Part shown: positions 1 through 8,487 of the stretch, one piece after another
How positions within the stretch are numbered: position 1 is the first letter of the stretch
How the letters are laid out: every line of letters starts with the position of its first letter
Assembly: GCA_001275005.1 (NCBI GenBank)
Contig: JWZX01002417.1
Location: forward strand, 1-22,928
Direction: 5' to 3'
Length of the DNA stretch: 22,928 nucleotides
From: Chrysochromulina tobinii
Lineage: Eukaryota > Haptophyta > Prymnesiales > Chrysochromulinaceae
The notes under the pieces: model-generated
The model's database searches: none
Told to the model about the DNA's origin: nothing
What the model saw: only the letters and a program-made list of their open reading frames with translations
Made by a program: the position numbers and the translations under genes

Positions 1-2
1 AA

Positions 3-325
3 GTCCGATTTCGATACACATCTCCAAGGATCGCGAGAGAGCACATAGCTGGAGGGCCATAGATCGAGTCTAGGGACTATATGGACTCAAACAACGCCAT
101 TCAATGTCGCTCTGCATAGCCCTAGTACCAGAATGCGACCAAAACGCGACCCTCACAGGCCGTTCTCGGGGTCACACTGTGACATCTGAGTGGCGACAGT
201 GACTTGAGATGGCGTGATTCTCTGTGCTGTATGAGTCCATATGATCCCTAGACTCGATCAAAGGCCCTCCAGCTATGTGCTGTCTCGCGATCCTTGGAGA
301 TGTGCATCGAAATTGACCTTGGACG
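3..325. repeat. Foldback (inverted-repeat) element, copy 1
   Basis: The left part (about 3-100) and the right part (about 215-313) are reverse complements over most bases, including the shared block AGCACATAGCTGGAGGGCC. The roughly 100-base centre holds the small palindrome GTCACACTGTGAC. No coding capacity fits inside, so it resembles a non-autonomous foldback/MITE-type element. The left edge may continue outside the window. Compared with copy 2, the left arm lacks about 12 bases near 92 and the right arm diverges after about 313. Confidence 0.75.
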
Positions 326-332
326 ATAAGTA

Positions 333-696
333 GGTCGACATTCGAGACGAAGCCGGATTTCGATGCACATCTCCAAAGATTGCGAGACAGCACATAGCTG
401 GAGGGCCAAAACTCAAGTCTAGGGACTATATGGACTCATACAACACCGAGAATCACGCCATCACAAATCACTATGCATGGCCAAGTACCAAAATGCGACC
501 AAAACGCGACCTCACAGGCCGTACTCGGGGTCACACTGTGACATCTGAGTGGCGACAGTGACTTGGGATGGCGTGATACTCTGTGCTGTATGAGTCCATA
601 TAGTCCCTAGACTCGATCTATGGCCCTCCAGCTATGTGCTGTCTCGCGATCTTTGGAGATGTGCATCGAAATCCGACTTCGCCTCGAATATCGACC
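333..696. repeat. Foldback (inverted-repeat) element, copy 2
   Basis: A more complete copy of the element at 3-325. The terminal inverted repeats run from about 333-461 and 568-696, so the arms are roughly 129 bases around a centre of about 106 bases. The ends are GGTCGA and TCGACC. The two copies lie head to tail with only a few bases between them. No transposase is visible. I infer a non-autonomous mobile element; a large hairpin-forming regulatory RNA is a less likely alternative. Confidence 0.8.
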
Positions 697-1875
697 CGTG
701 AACCATTTGGCCACACAGCTCCATAATTCGAGCTCCAAAACACATTCTCTCACCTGTTCTCGATGGTGTGTCTCTTATAGAGTGGTGTGCGATCCTAAGA
801 TAAAGAGTGGTCGACGTATGACGCACACTGCAGTACGGAAACCTACATGATGCACACAAGATGCCCGGTACGACACACGCGAGTATGCACAGTGCTCCCC
901 TACACAAGAAGAGTGATGCTCTCCGATCATCAGCCCTGTCGGGATATCTCACGAGGCGACTCCGGCATGCCGTGAGCCGCCCATGCGACGCTATCTGCGC
1001 TGTCCTGGAGCCATCTGCTGTCCTGCGCGTCGTGCGCTGCGGGCCGTGCTGCAGCCACATCTGGTTCTGCGACGAGCTGATCGCCGACGCGTTGAGCCCA
1101 CTGCTCCGATGATGCGACGCCTCAGCTTACCAGCTGGCTGCGGCGGATGCTCCGTGCGCGGCAAGCCGTGCAGATGCCTTCGGGTGCGACACCAATGCCC
1201 TTGTGCTGTTCCCAGAGGCCGCAGCACCGGCCTCGGCGTCGCCGGCTTCGCGATTCGCTCTCGCCGTGATCGGCATCGACCCCGGGCGTCGCCTCAAAGC
1301 CCAAACTGGCCGATCCGAGCGCGTCTGGAGCCGCCAGGGAGCCCGGCAGCGACGCGCACAAGGGCCATGATTCGTCCGGGCCCGGATGAGGCTTGCGGAA
1401 TGAGGGCGCAACGTGGGCCTTTAAAGTCCCAATTAGGAGAAGTTTCGTAGAAGTTTCGGTCTCCTTTGGGCCTTCCACCATGTGCGAGCAGGGATTGAAC
1501 TAAACTCTGTGGTGTTTCGCACCCCACGGAGCACGCAGCACGGTCTTCCGTCTTGACTCTTGTGGGATGGTCTTAATGGTACAGAGTTCTCGAGAGAGGG
1601 CGTGCGCTCTGTACAAGCCTGCGTGTGGAGTCGGTGACTGTGGCTGCTGGCCGCACGTGGTTGTGAATGAGAGCCACAAGGTGCGGCCGCGCGCGCGCCC
1701 ACTACCGGATCGGATGCCCCCACTTAGATGTCCGGCGACCAAGGAGGCCCCGCCGTGCCGTCAGCCGTGCCGTTCGGTTTGGTATTCGTGGTGCGGTTGT
1801 TGGCTCCGATCCGAGGCGCACACTCTTCTGACAGTCGTTGGATGTCGATCAGCTCATCATACCAGTGCACACGCG
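697..1875. other. Region without a recognisable gene
   Basis: About 1.2 kb beyond the 3' end of the glycosyltransferase gene. Open frames exist on both strands here (for example 983-1450 + and 1122-1481 -), but they overlap each other. Their translations are arginine, proline and alanine rich, as expected for random GC-rich DNA, and I recognise no domain. No tRNA or rRNA was recognised. Confidence 0.5.
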
Positions 1876-3504
1876 TCAATACACCTTTGGCATCCGGCTC
1901 ACCGCGCGCATGACCTCAAGCTTGCATTCAGATTCTCCCGTGGTGCGTACCGCGCGCACCCAGTCGCGCCTCGCCTGATGGATGCCGTCGAGCGCCACCT
2001 CTGGCAGCCCTCGCATGGTGCCACGCTCTAACTCATGCCAGCGAGGCGTGCAGATGTTAGGGTCGCTGGCGAAGCCGACGCGGCAGAACACAAATGGGCA
2101 CCAGAGCGCGTCGGATGAGGTGTAGCTCGAAGGCTGGCCGAGAAGGTAGGCGATGCGCGGAAAGTTGGAGTAGAAGCTCGCGTGTATCTCCGACGAGAGG
2201 GCGAGGAGGGAGATATCGCGCACCGTGCCAATGAGGACCTGCGTGCGGTTCAGGTCGTGGCGGAATTCAATAGTCGAGTTACGGTGCTTCATTGAGAGTG
2301 AGGTCCCCAGGCCGTAGACGTCTGTCGAGGAGATCTGACAATGCAAGCCGCATGCCTCTTTCGCTATACGCTTGATGGCCGCCGAGTCGGTGACGACCAT
2401 CGCTGGCGCACGTATGGCCTGCAGCTGCGCTCGAACCTGCTCGTCCGACGGGCACGGCGGCCGAATGCCCTTGACCTTCTCGAGGCATGCGTCGCCGCGC
2501 CGAAAGTGGAAGCCCTTGTACTGCGCCGGAAGATCGTTCAGCACCGAATGACGCAGCAACATCAAGAGGCTCGACTTGTACGGAATGTATGTGCCGCCCC
2601 GACGCATTAATGACTGGCTAGCATTGGGCCATATGGCGCTGATTGCCGCATGCGAAGGCCGGATCAACGCCGTGGCGAGCTGCGAAAACCACCAGATGAT
2701 GCCGCATCTGCTGAATGGCTCGGGAAGCTGGCTCGCCCATGCGCAGTTGCCGTAGCCATAGCACAGGTCGATGCCCTGCTGGCTTTCGGGTATGCTCGAA
2801 TCCGCGCGTTCTCTGTGCAGGTGCAAAGTGCTAGCACGAGGGCTCTGGCAGGCGCTGAGTGGAGGGAAGATGTCGAAGCTGTCGAGGAATCCGTCGGTCG
2901 TCCACCACCAGTCTGCCGACCAGGCGAGCGGCCGGCCCAGCAACATTGCCCGGTGCAGCGCGAGGAAGAGCAGCATCATGTCGGCACCCACGCCCGAACC
3001 CGTGAATTGGAATTCGATTTTTTCGTTGCATCGTGAGACATTCGACTGGATGCTGTGGATGTAGCGCATCGCCACCGCTGGCTGGCAATGGCCGGCGGGA
3101 GCGGTTCTGTGGCGTGGCTGGCCTTGTGACTCGAGAGATGATGCTAGATCCAGCAAACTTGCCGCACGCGTGTGCGGATTCGCCCTGCCGCGCTTGCAGC
3201 ACTGAAACCAGCATTTTCCTCTCGTCCAAGGTTGTGTGCACATCGACGGTTTTCTGACGACCCACGTAGAGCAATCGCAAGGCTTGCCATCGTCGAGCTC
3301 ACCATCGAGCTTCTCCACGTCTTTGAGAGCAGCCAGCAGTTCTTGACGCATCGAAGAGACACCGGAGACCTGAGCTTGGACGTTTGCAGTTTTTGTCGTT
3401 TGCAGTCTTTGTCGGAGCGCTCCAACCTGATTGAGCTCAACAACTGCCTTGCGCCGCAGGTGCTCACGCAAAGATTTGATCTCTTCCTCAAGCTCTGAGG
3501 ACAT
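1876..3504 (-). CDS. Fucosyltransferase-like glycosyltransferase with N-terminal coiled coil
   Basis: A single 542-residue frame. Residues 1-70 are heptad-rich and charged, predicting a short coiled coil. Residues 165-200 (GSGVGADMMLLFLALHRAML) resemble the N-terminal glycine-rich donor-side segment of the fucosyltransferase fold. GFHFRRGD at 331-338 matches the HxRRxD motif that contacts GDP-fucose in GT23, GT11 and O-fucosyltransferases. MVVTDS (369-374) and DISLLALSSEIHASFYSNFP (430-449) followed by RIAYLLG match the last conserved motif of alpha-1,6-fucosyltransferases (GT23). The inferred role is transfer of fucose from GDP-fucose to a glycan or protein in the secretory pathway. No signal anchor is visible from the ATG at 3504, so an upstream exon encoding a membrane anchor could be missing. 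The family assignment rests on motifs; GT23-like is preferred, POFUT-like possible. Confidence 0.7.
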   Translation of the reverse strand: MSSELEEEIKSLREHLRRKAVVELNQVGALRQRLQTTKTANVQAQVSGVSSMRQELLAALKDVEKLDGELDDGKPCDCSTWVVRKPSMCTQPWTRGKCWFQCCKRGRANPHTRAASLLDLASSLESQGQPRHRTAPAGHCQPAVAMRYIHSIQSNVSRCNEKIEFQFTGSGVGADMMLLFLALHRAMLLGRPLAWSADWWWTTDGFLDSFDIFPPLSACQSPRASTLHLHRERADSSIPESQQGIDLCYGYGNCAWASQLPEPFSRCGIIWWFSQLATALIRPSHAAISAIWPNASQSLMRRGGTYIPYKSSLLMLLRHSVLNDLPAQYKGFHFRRGDACLEKVKGIRPPCPSDEQVRAQLQAIRAPAMVVTDSAAIKRIAKEACGLHCQISSTDVYGLGTSLSMKHRNSTIEFRHDLNRTQVLIGTVRDISLLALSSEIHASFYSNFPRIAYLLGQPSSYTSSDALWCPFVFCRVGFASDPNICTPRWHELERGTMRGLPEVALDGIHQARRDWVRAVRTTGESECKLEVMRAVSRMPKVY

Positions 3505-4015
3505 GGATACACCGCCCTCTTCGCGATCCGACGCCGTTTAATGTTGACATGATGTTTACTGAAAATTCCGCAACCGCATCGACTACCGGTAAACTTGAGA
3601 ATTAGGTTGTGAAACCACCACGCAGCTGGACGCATTGACCTCAGCGCGGTTGGTCTTCACGATATAGTCTACCATGCTGTGTGAAGGTCTATACTCGTGG
3701 CCGCGCGCCGTCGCGCGTCATGGGCGCCAGCGCGCGCGTGCCCACAGACGTGAAAAATAGTAGACCATTCTCCCTTGGGTCATGCCGTGCCCACCGAGCA
3801 CGGGGCCGCGCGCGGCCCGCCGCGTTAAGCCGCGTTGTGGCGCTCGTGCCCACTTGCCAGTATTGTCTATTCGGCCGTTGAGTATAGCATACTCGCTCAC
3901 ACTTACACACAGACTCACACAGTGAGTGATATGTTAAGTGATACGCGCACCGGCCACGCCCGAGCGCCCGAGTCTCGCGCCACACGTTCACGTCCGCACG
4001 CACGGTTCGTTGTTG
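3505..4015. other. Spacer between two co-oriented genes
   Basis: This lies downstream of the triphosphatase gene and upstream of the glycosyltransferase ATG, both on the minus strand, so it should hold a 3' UTR/polyadenylation region and a promoter. It contains a small imperfect palindrome near 3879-3895 (GAGTATAGCATACTC) and an alternating CA/GT-rich stretch at 3895-3950. I see no gene or clear core promoter element. Confidence 0.4.
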
Positions 4016-4978
4016 TCATACAACTCCCCGCGGTCTCCTTCGCACGGCCGCGTACGGCACGGTGCCGCAAAAGTAGTACAGCGGGTACGCTTGGCCTACG
4101 AGCTGCGTGGGCTCACTCATTACGAAGGCGAGGCCCGACTCCGGCACCCGGTGTGAAAAGATCCAGCCGGTGCTGGCCGCGAGCTCGGCGGGCATCTCGC
4201 CGTCGAAGCGCGCGCCCGCGCCGTGCCCCGACTCCGCCAACGCCACCTCCGTACCTGGCGCAAGCACCACCTCGTCGCCCTCCTGCACCGGGCCGTCGGC
4301 GGTTGACGACCTATTCGGTGCGCCCGGCAAAGCGCCTGCCGCACCCTCGCCGCTGCGCACCTTGACGAGCTGGTGCACGAGGTCGGCTGCCTTCATGAGC
4401 ATCGAGTCGGCGAGGTACTCGGGAGACACGCCCTTCCCCACTTCGCCCTGCCCGCAAAACTCAAGCTCCACCTCAAACTGTGTCTCCGCCCGTGACGCTG
4501 ATTCATTCGTCGGGCCTTGCTTCACCCTGGTGAGCTCGAACTTGAAGAGGTTCTTGTGCACGAACGAGTAGCGCTGCTTGTGCCGATACAGGTGCACGGG
4601 CGAAGGGTCGGCGGAGGACTCTCTTTCCGAGGCCACTGCAAACTTGACTGGCACGCCCGATGGCGTCGTCCACGGCACGTCATGGCCCTTGACCTTGCGC
4701 ATGTACTGTGCCGGCTTGGGCAATGGCTGGCCGTTTGGGCCCATCTCGATCGTCTCGCGCACGCCCGTCGCGTGCATCCTGTCGAGGGTCACACTCGGCT
4801 TCGGTACGTTGGACCAGCCGCGGTTGCTCTGCAAGCTCGAGAGCAGCTGTTCAAATCCAGCCTCACCCACCTCCTGCACGCGGAACTCAATCTCCATCTC
4901 TGGCTTGGCGCCATATTGCTTGAACCAAGAGATGAGCGCGTCACGAGCATCCGGTGGGAACTGCTTGGTGGACGCCAT
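4016..4978 (-). CDS. mRNA capping RNA 5'-triphosphatase, Cet1/TTM type
   Basis: A 320-residue single-exon protein starting at the ATG at 4978 (MASTKQFPPDAR). The frame stays open to 5221, but the extra 81 residues look non-conserved. EMEIEFRV at residues 27-34 has the alternating glutamates of the first metal-binding strand of triphosphate tunnel metalloenzymes. KQRYSF (near 135-140) and FELTRVK (147-153) carry the basic substrate-binding strands. FEVELEF (168-174) supplies the second glutamate triad. This order matches the fungal/protist Cet1 family, which removes the gamma phosphate of nascent RNA as the first step of cap synthesis, with Mg or Mn. It would act in the nucleus with a guanylyltransferase, which is not in this window. 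About 90 C-terminal residues after position 210 form an extra tail of unknown role. Confidence 0.72.
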   Translation of the reverse strand: MASTKQFPPDARDALISWFKQYGAKPEMEIEFRVQEVGEAGFEQLLSSLQSNRGWSNVPKPSVTLDRMHATGVRETIEMGPNGQPLPKPAQYMRKVKGHDVPWTTPSGVPVKFAVASERESSADPSPVHLYRHKQRYSFVHKNLFKFELTRVKQGPTNESASRAETQFEVELEFCGQGEVGKGVSPEYLADSMLMKAADLVHQLVKVRSGEGAAGALPGAPNRSSTADGPVQEGDEVVLAPGTEVALAESGHGAGARFDGEMPAELAASTGWIFSHRVPESGLAFVMSEPTQLVGQAYPLYYFCGTVPYAAVRRRPRGVV

Positions 4979-5410
4979 GATTGCGAAAGCGCGCTCCGAC
5001 AAGAGCCGACAGTCCGACAAGAGCGTCCGCGTACCACAACATGCGTCCTTGGTGCAGCTCAACACGACGCGTCGAATTCGATTGAGGACGCGCGAAACCT
5101 TACCGAACGAGGTCACGTGACAAGTTACATTTCGTAGCGAATACAATGCGATTACCTGCACGCTCTTAGACTCACCAAACCGAGAGCCACGTCCCATCCG
5201 TCCCCGATCCTGTTCCCACACTGTAGTTGGCTACGTCCAGACCGTCACTCATGCGTGCATCGATACTAAATACATGCACCGTCGCAAGACACCCGCCCAG
5301 TGCATGTAAGCGGTGCCTCAAATATTATTGTGTTGTTCTGTAGTAAACACAAGGTCGAAGCCGTCCGCTCATGAGGAGCTTCTTGATGACGTTTGATGAC
5401 GATCCTCCCG
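4979..5410. other. Upstream region of the triphosphatase gene / 3' flank of the next gene
   Basis: About 430 bases that should contain the triphosphatase promoter and the 3' UTR of the armadillo-like gene, both on the minus strand. The frame is open up to 5221 but I recognise nothing in it. An AT-rich patch (AAATATTATTGTG, near 5319-5331) is the only compositional contrast. No TATA box can be assigned with confidence. Confidence 0.35.
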
Positions 5411-5487
5411 TCACCTCAGCAGGCGAGCTCAGAGACCTCGTAACCATCTCGTCACCTCAGCAGGCGAGCTCAGAGACCTCGTAACCA
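5411..5487. repeat. 41-bp direct tandem duplication across a stop codon
   Basis: The sequence starting TCACCTCAGCAGGCGAGCTC at 5411 recurs at 5452, a period of 41. The second copy contains the stop codon and last codons of the minus-strand gene at 5457-8236; the first copy lies in its 3' UTR. On the coding strand the duplicated unit contains GAG|GT, so it carries potential donor and acceptor sites. Confidence 0.85.
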
Positions 5488-8236
5488 GTTGGCACCGTCG
5501 CGAGCGCCTGCTCTGGCTTGAGAGCAAAATGACCGCCGGCGGCCGCCACACTGTAGCCGGCATTCACACCAGGGGATTCACACCACCCGGCATTCACACC
5601 GGCCGCCACGCTGTAGCCGGCGAGCAGGCCGAGGCATTCACACCCAAGGAACTGGACCGCGCGGTGCTCAAGGTGCGCCTTCATCGCCGCCAGCACTGCC
5701 GCTTGCACGCCGGCCTCGAGCAGCAACGGTTGCTTCCTGTGGGGAAGTGGATGGGGCGTCGTGGTGAGCACTTGCATGCACGAGGGGGAGAGCGGCATCG
5801 GTCGCCGTGCATGCCGTACCTGTGCAGGCAGCGTAGCCGCACTTGGGCGAAGCACTCGAGGGCGAGGTGCGGGTGCTCCTCCTGCACGCCAAAGATCTCG
5901 AGGCAGCGCGCCAGGAGGGGCGCACTGCCCCCGCGTACCAGCTCACCCCAAGCTTCGTCGTCCCACTTGCTCAGCGTGAGCTGCTCGCCATCTTTGCCCA
6001 CCACGGTCGCATCGGGCGCGATGCCGAGCGCGTCCAGCAATTCCCCACAGTCCGGCCGGTAAAAGTGCTCCGGCTGGCCAGGCAGCCGGACGGCGAGCGG
6101 CTGGCCTGGGAGTGCGTTGGACGAAGTAAACTTGGGCGACATTGCGCGCCCGTGCCACGTTGCATCGCTCCACGCGATGATCGCCTGCGAGCCGTAGCCA
6201 GGCGCCGTGACGGGCAGCGCAGGGCGATCGGCCTTGCCCTTCCCCGGGTTCGTCATCTCAAGGAGGGTACTTTCTTCGTCGCCCGCGGCGCCCGTGGCTT
6301 TATGGCTACCCGTGCCGGCCTCAAACCGACCCTCATGGAGCCACGTGGCCTCGTGCATGTAGGCGCGGTCGGCGCTCGTCGTGCTCGCGCCGGCCAGGTA
6401 GGCGCTCGACACGGCGCTCGGCTGCTTATTGGGGCTCGCGGACCGATGGACTCGGGTCGCTCCGCGGGTCTCCACACGGACAGCGCGGTCAGTCGGGGCG
6501 TTGTCGTCGCCTTCGTCGCCCTCATTCCCACCCTCACTCCCGCCCCCGGGGACCACGATCGTCCTCGACGCGCCCGCAAGAACCGGTCGCACCAGCAGCG
6601 GTCGCTCCTGCAAGGTGTGCACGTTCACGCCAGCGCCCGGCCCACCACCACCGGACGGCTCGGTGCGCCGCGTGTCACGTCGCGAGGAGGGAGGCTGGAG
6701 CTCACGCCACATACCCGCCAACGAGTCCAACCAGCCCGGCTTGGAAACGATCCCAGATGCGCCCACTACAGCGCCCCCCGCAGCATCCCCGCTGGTCGGC
6801 GTCGTGCCGGGCGCCACCTCGTTGATGCCCGCGCCGGCGGCCTCCATGGCTGCCGGAGCAGTGCCGACGCGGCGCAGTGCCGTTGCGGCGGAGGCGCGCC
6901 CCTCAGCGGAGCCTTTGCGGCTTGCCTTCCCGACGAGCAACCGTTGCTGCTGCGCCGCCTTCAACCCCTCAACAGCCCCACCAGCCGCCGAGCTCCCAGC
7001 GCTCCCAGCGCCTATGGGCAGCGCCGTCGTGGGCAGCTTGCCTCCCGGGGGCAGCCGCGCCGCCGCACTCTCTGCCGCCACCCTCTGCCGAGCAGCGGCG
7101 AGCATGCGTAGCCGATCGTCCGCGAGGGCCAGGAAACGGTCATGGTCTGCGGGATCCGGTAAGGCAGGAGGTGTAGCACCCATACCGCCGGCGCCGTAGT
7201 GGGCATCCATACCGCCGGCGCCGCCAACGCCCGCATCCCCGCTCATGCGGGCGAGCTGCTGCTGCTGCTGCTGCTCGCACACATAGCTCGCGTACGCCAC
7301 CTTGGCCCGTACCGACTGCTCGACACGGCGCGTGCGCCGTTCAATCTCTTCGCGAGCTACGAGTACATCGCGCTGCGCGGCGATCCGCTGGGCCGCTCGG
7401 CGCGCCTTGATCCGCTTGGCACGCTCCTCCTCCTGCTCCCGCCGCTCGGCCTCGCTCGACACACGCGGCGGGGAGACGCCCGAGGGCGGGTGCGCCTTAT
7501 CCACACGGCTCGTCGGCTTGCGCGCCGTCGTTGGCGTGGGCTTCTCCGACCGTTTCGGGCGCGTCGGCTCCACACGCACAGCGCGGTCCGTCGGGGCGTT
7601 GTCTTCACCCTCGTCGCTCTCGTTCACATCCCCGCCGTCGGCGACCACGATGGGCCTCGATGCCTTCAGGCTGCGCTGTTGGCTCGCCAATGCGAGTAGC
7701 GGGTGCGGCGCGCCCGGCAGGGAGGGCATCTCAGCCGTCGGGGAGCCTATCATATCGTCATCGTCCTGGAACTGGGCCTGCTTCTTGGAGGAGCTGCCCT
7801 CGTCCTCGCAGATTATGGTGGTGCGTTTGGGCTTCTCGCGATCGATTATTTGGCGCTCCGCATCTCGCGTGCTCGCGTGCACTGGCCGCGGCGGAGGTCG
7901 GCGCTCGCCGACTGGCCTCGAGGTCGGCGGCCGTGCCGGCGATGGCGTCACCGTGCGGCGTGCCGTCGTCGGCTTGCGCGCCGTCGTTGGCTTTCGTGCC
8001 GACTTTCTCGCCGATCGGAGCCGGCCGCCCCGCGCACTCTCCTTGGCTGCGCGTGCCTCGCGCAACAGGGCCCGCCGCTCCGGCTCATCCTCCACGGAAT
8101 CCTCCTCGTCCATCATTCGCAGATTTTTGGAGGCGCCCTCATCTCCACATACGATGGTAGTGCGCTTCTTGTCCGGGACGCCTGCGAGCGCGTCCACCTC
8201 CGCCGCAAGCAAGATGCTCGCGGCCGAGTCGTCCAT
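5457..8236 (-). CDS. Large disordered protein with acidic repeats and C-terminal armadillo-like repeat
   Basis: Two exons: 8236-5820 and 5736-5457, with a phase-2 join giving about 898 residues. The N-terminal 260 residues are disordered and basic, with KRTTIVCGDEG (residue 24 on) and KRTTIICEDEG (near 140). Two related longer copies follow, each ending DNAPTDRAVRVE. Residues about 265-335 (EAERREQEEERAKRIKARRA and onward) form a charged helix or coiled coil ending in a six-glutamine run. The middle is glycine/alanine rich and low complexity. After the splice the frame reads LRCLHRKQPLLLEAGVQAAV then LAAMKAHLEHRAVQFLGCEC, which looks like an armadillo repeat (an aGvqaaVlaAmkaH-like helix pair). 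The last exon also has a 60-base in-frame duplication (5541-5561 versus 5601-5621). The function is unknown; a scaffold or cytoskeletal role is only a guess. The start codon begins the first recognisable repeat block. Confidence 0.65.
5737..5819 (-). other. Intron of the armadillo-like gene (83 nt)
   Basis: The donor is CTGCACAG|GTACGG and the acceptor CCCCACAG|GAAGC, phase 2. Splicing here removes the frame break and restores the armadillo-like sequence RKQPLLLEAGVQ. The block at 5753-5780 (plus strand CGTGGTGAGCACTTGCATGC) is nearly identical to blocks in two introns of the gene at 12400-14603. Confidence 0.75.
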
Positions 8237-8487
8237 GAAGCGCTCGAGGACCTTTTTCGGATTTGGATTGAAAATTGTCGAAAGAAAACAGCGCTCAAAG
8301 AATCCCCCTCACCGCCGCCCCCCCCGCCCCCGCCTAGTACATGTACACAGACCGGCACTTTGGTTGATAGGGCGCTTTTCGTTTTATGTGTCTGCTGATA
8401 CTTGACTTGACTTGACTTGACTTGTCTTGACTTGTCTGTGGTCCTGGGCGGCAAACCGTCAAACACACGGCGCTTCAAGTAGTAAGC
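8237..8487. promoter_or_regulatory. Shared divergent promoter region
   Basis: A 251-base gap lies between two divergently transcribed genes, the acidic-repeat gene (-) and the CW-PARP gene (+), so it probably holds both promoters. It contains a C-rich run at about 8317-8335 and a CTTGA pentamer array at 8401-8437, with one or two variant units. No TATA box stands out. Confidence 0.5.

Noticed and set aside
632-1481. Several overlapping open frames on both strands
   Set aside because: Arg/Pro/Ala-rich translations, mutual overlap, overlap with the foldback element and no recognisable motif; typical of GC-rich noncoding DNA.
4979-5221. N-terminal extension of the triphosphatase frame
   Set aside because: No domain in the extra 81 residues; the ATG at 4978 precedes the first conserved part by a short leader, as usual in the family.
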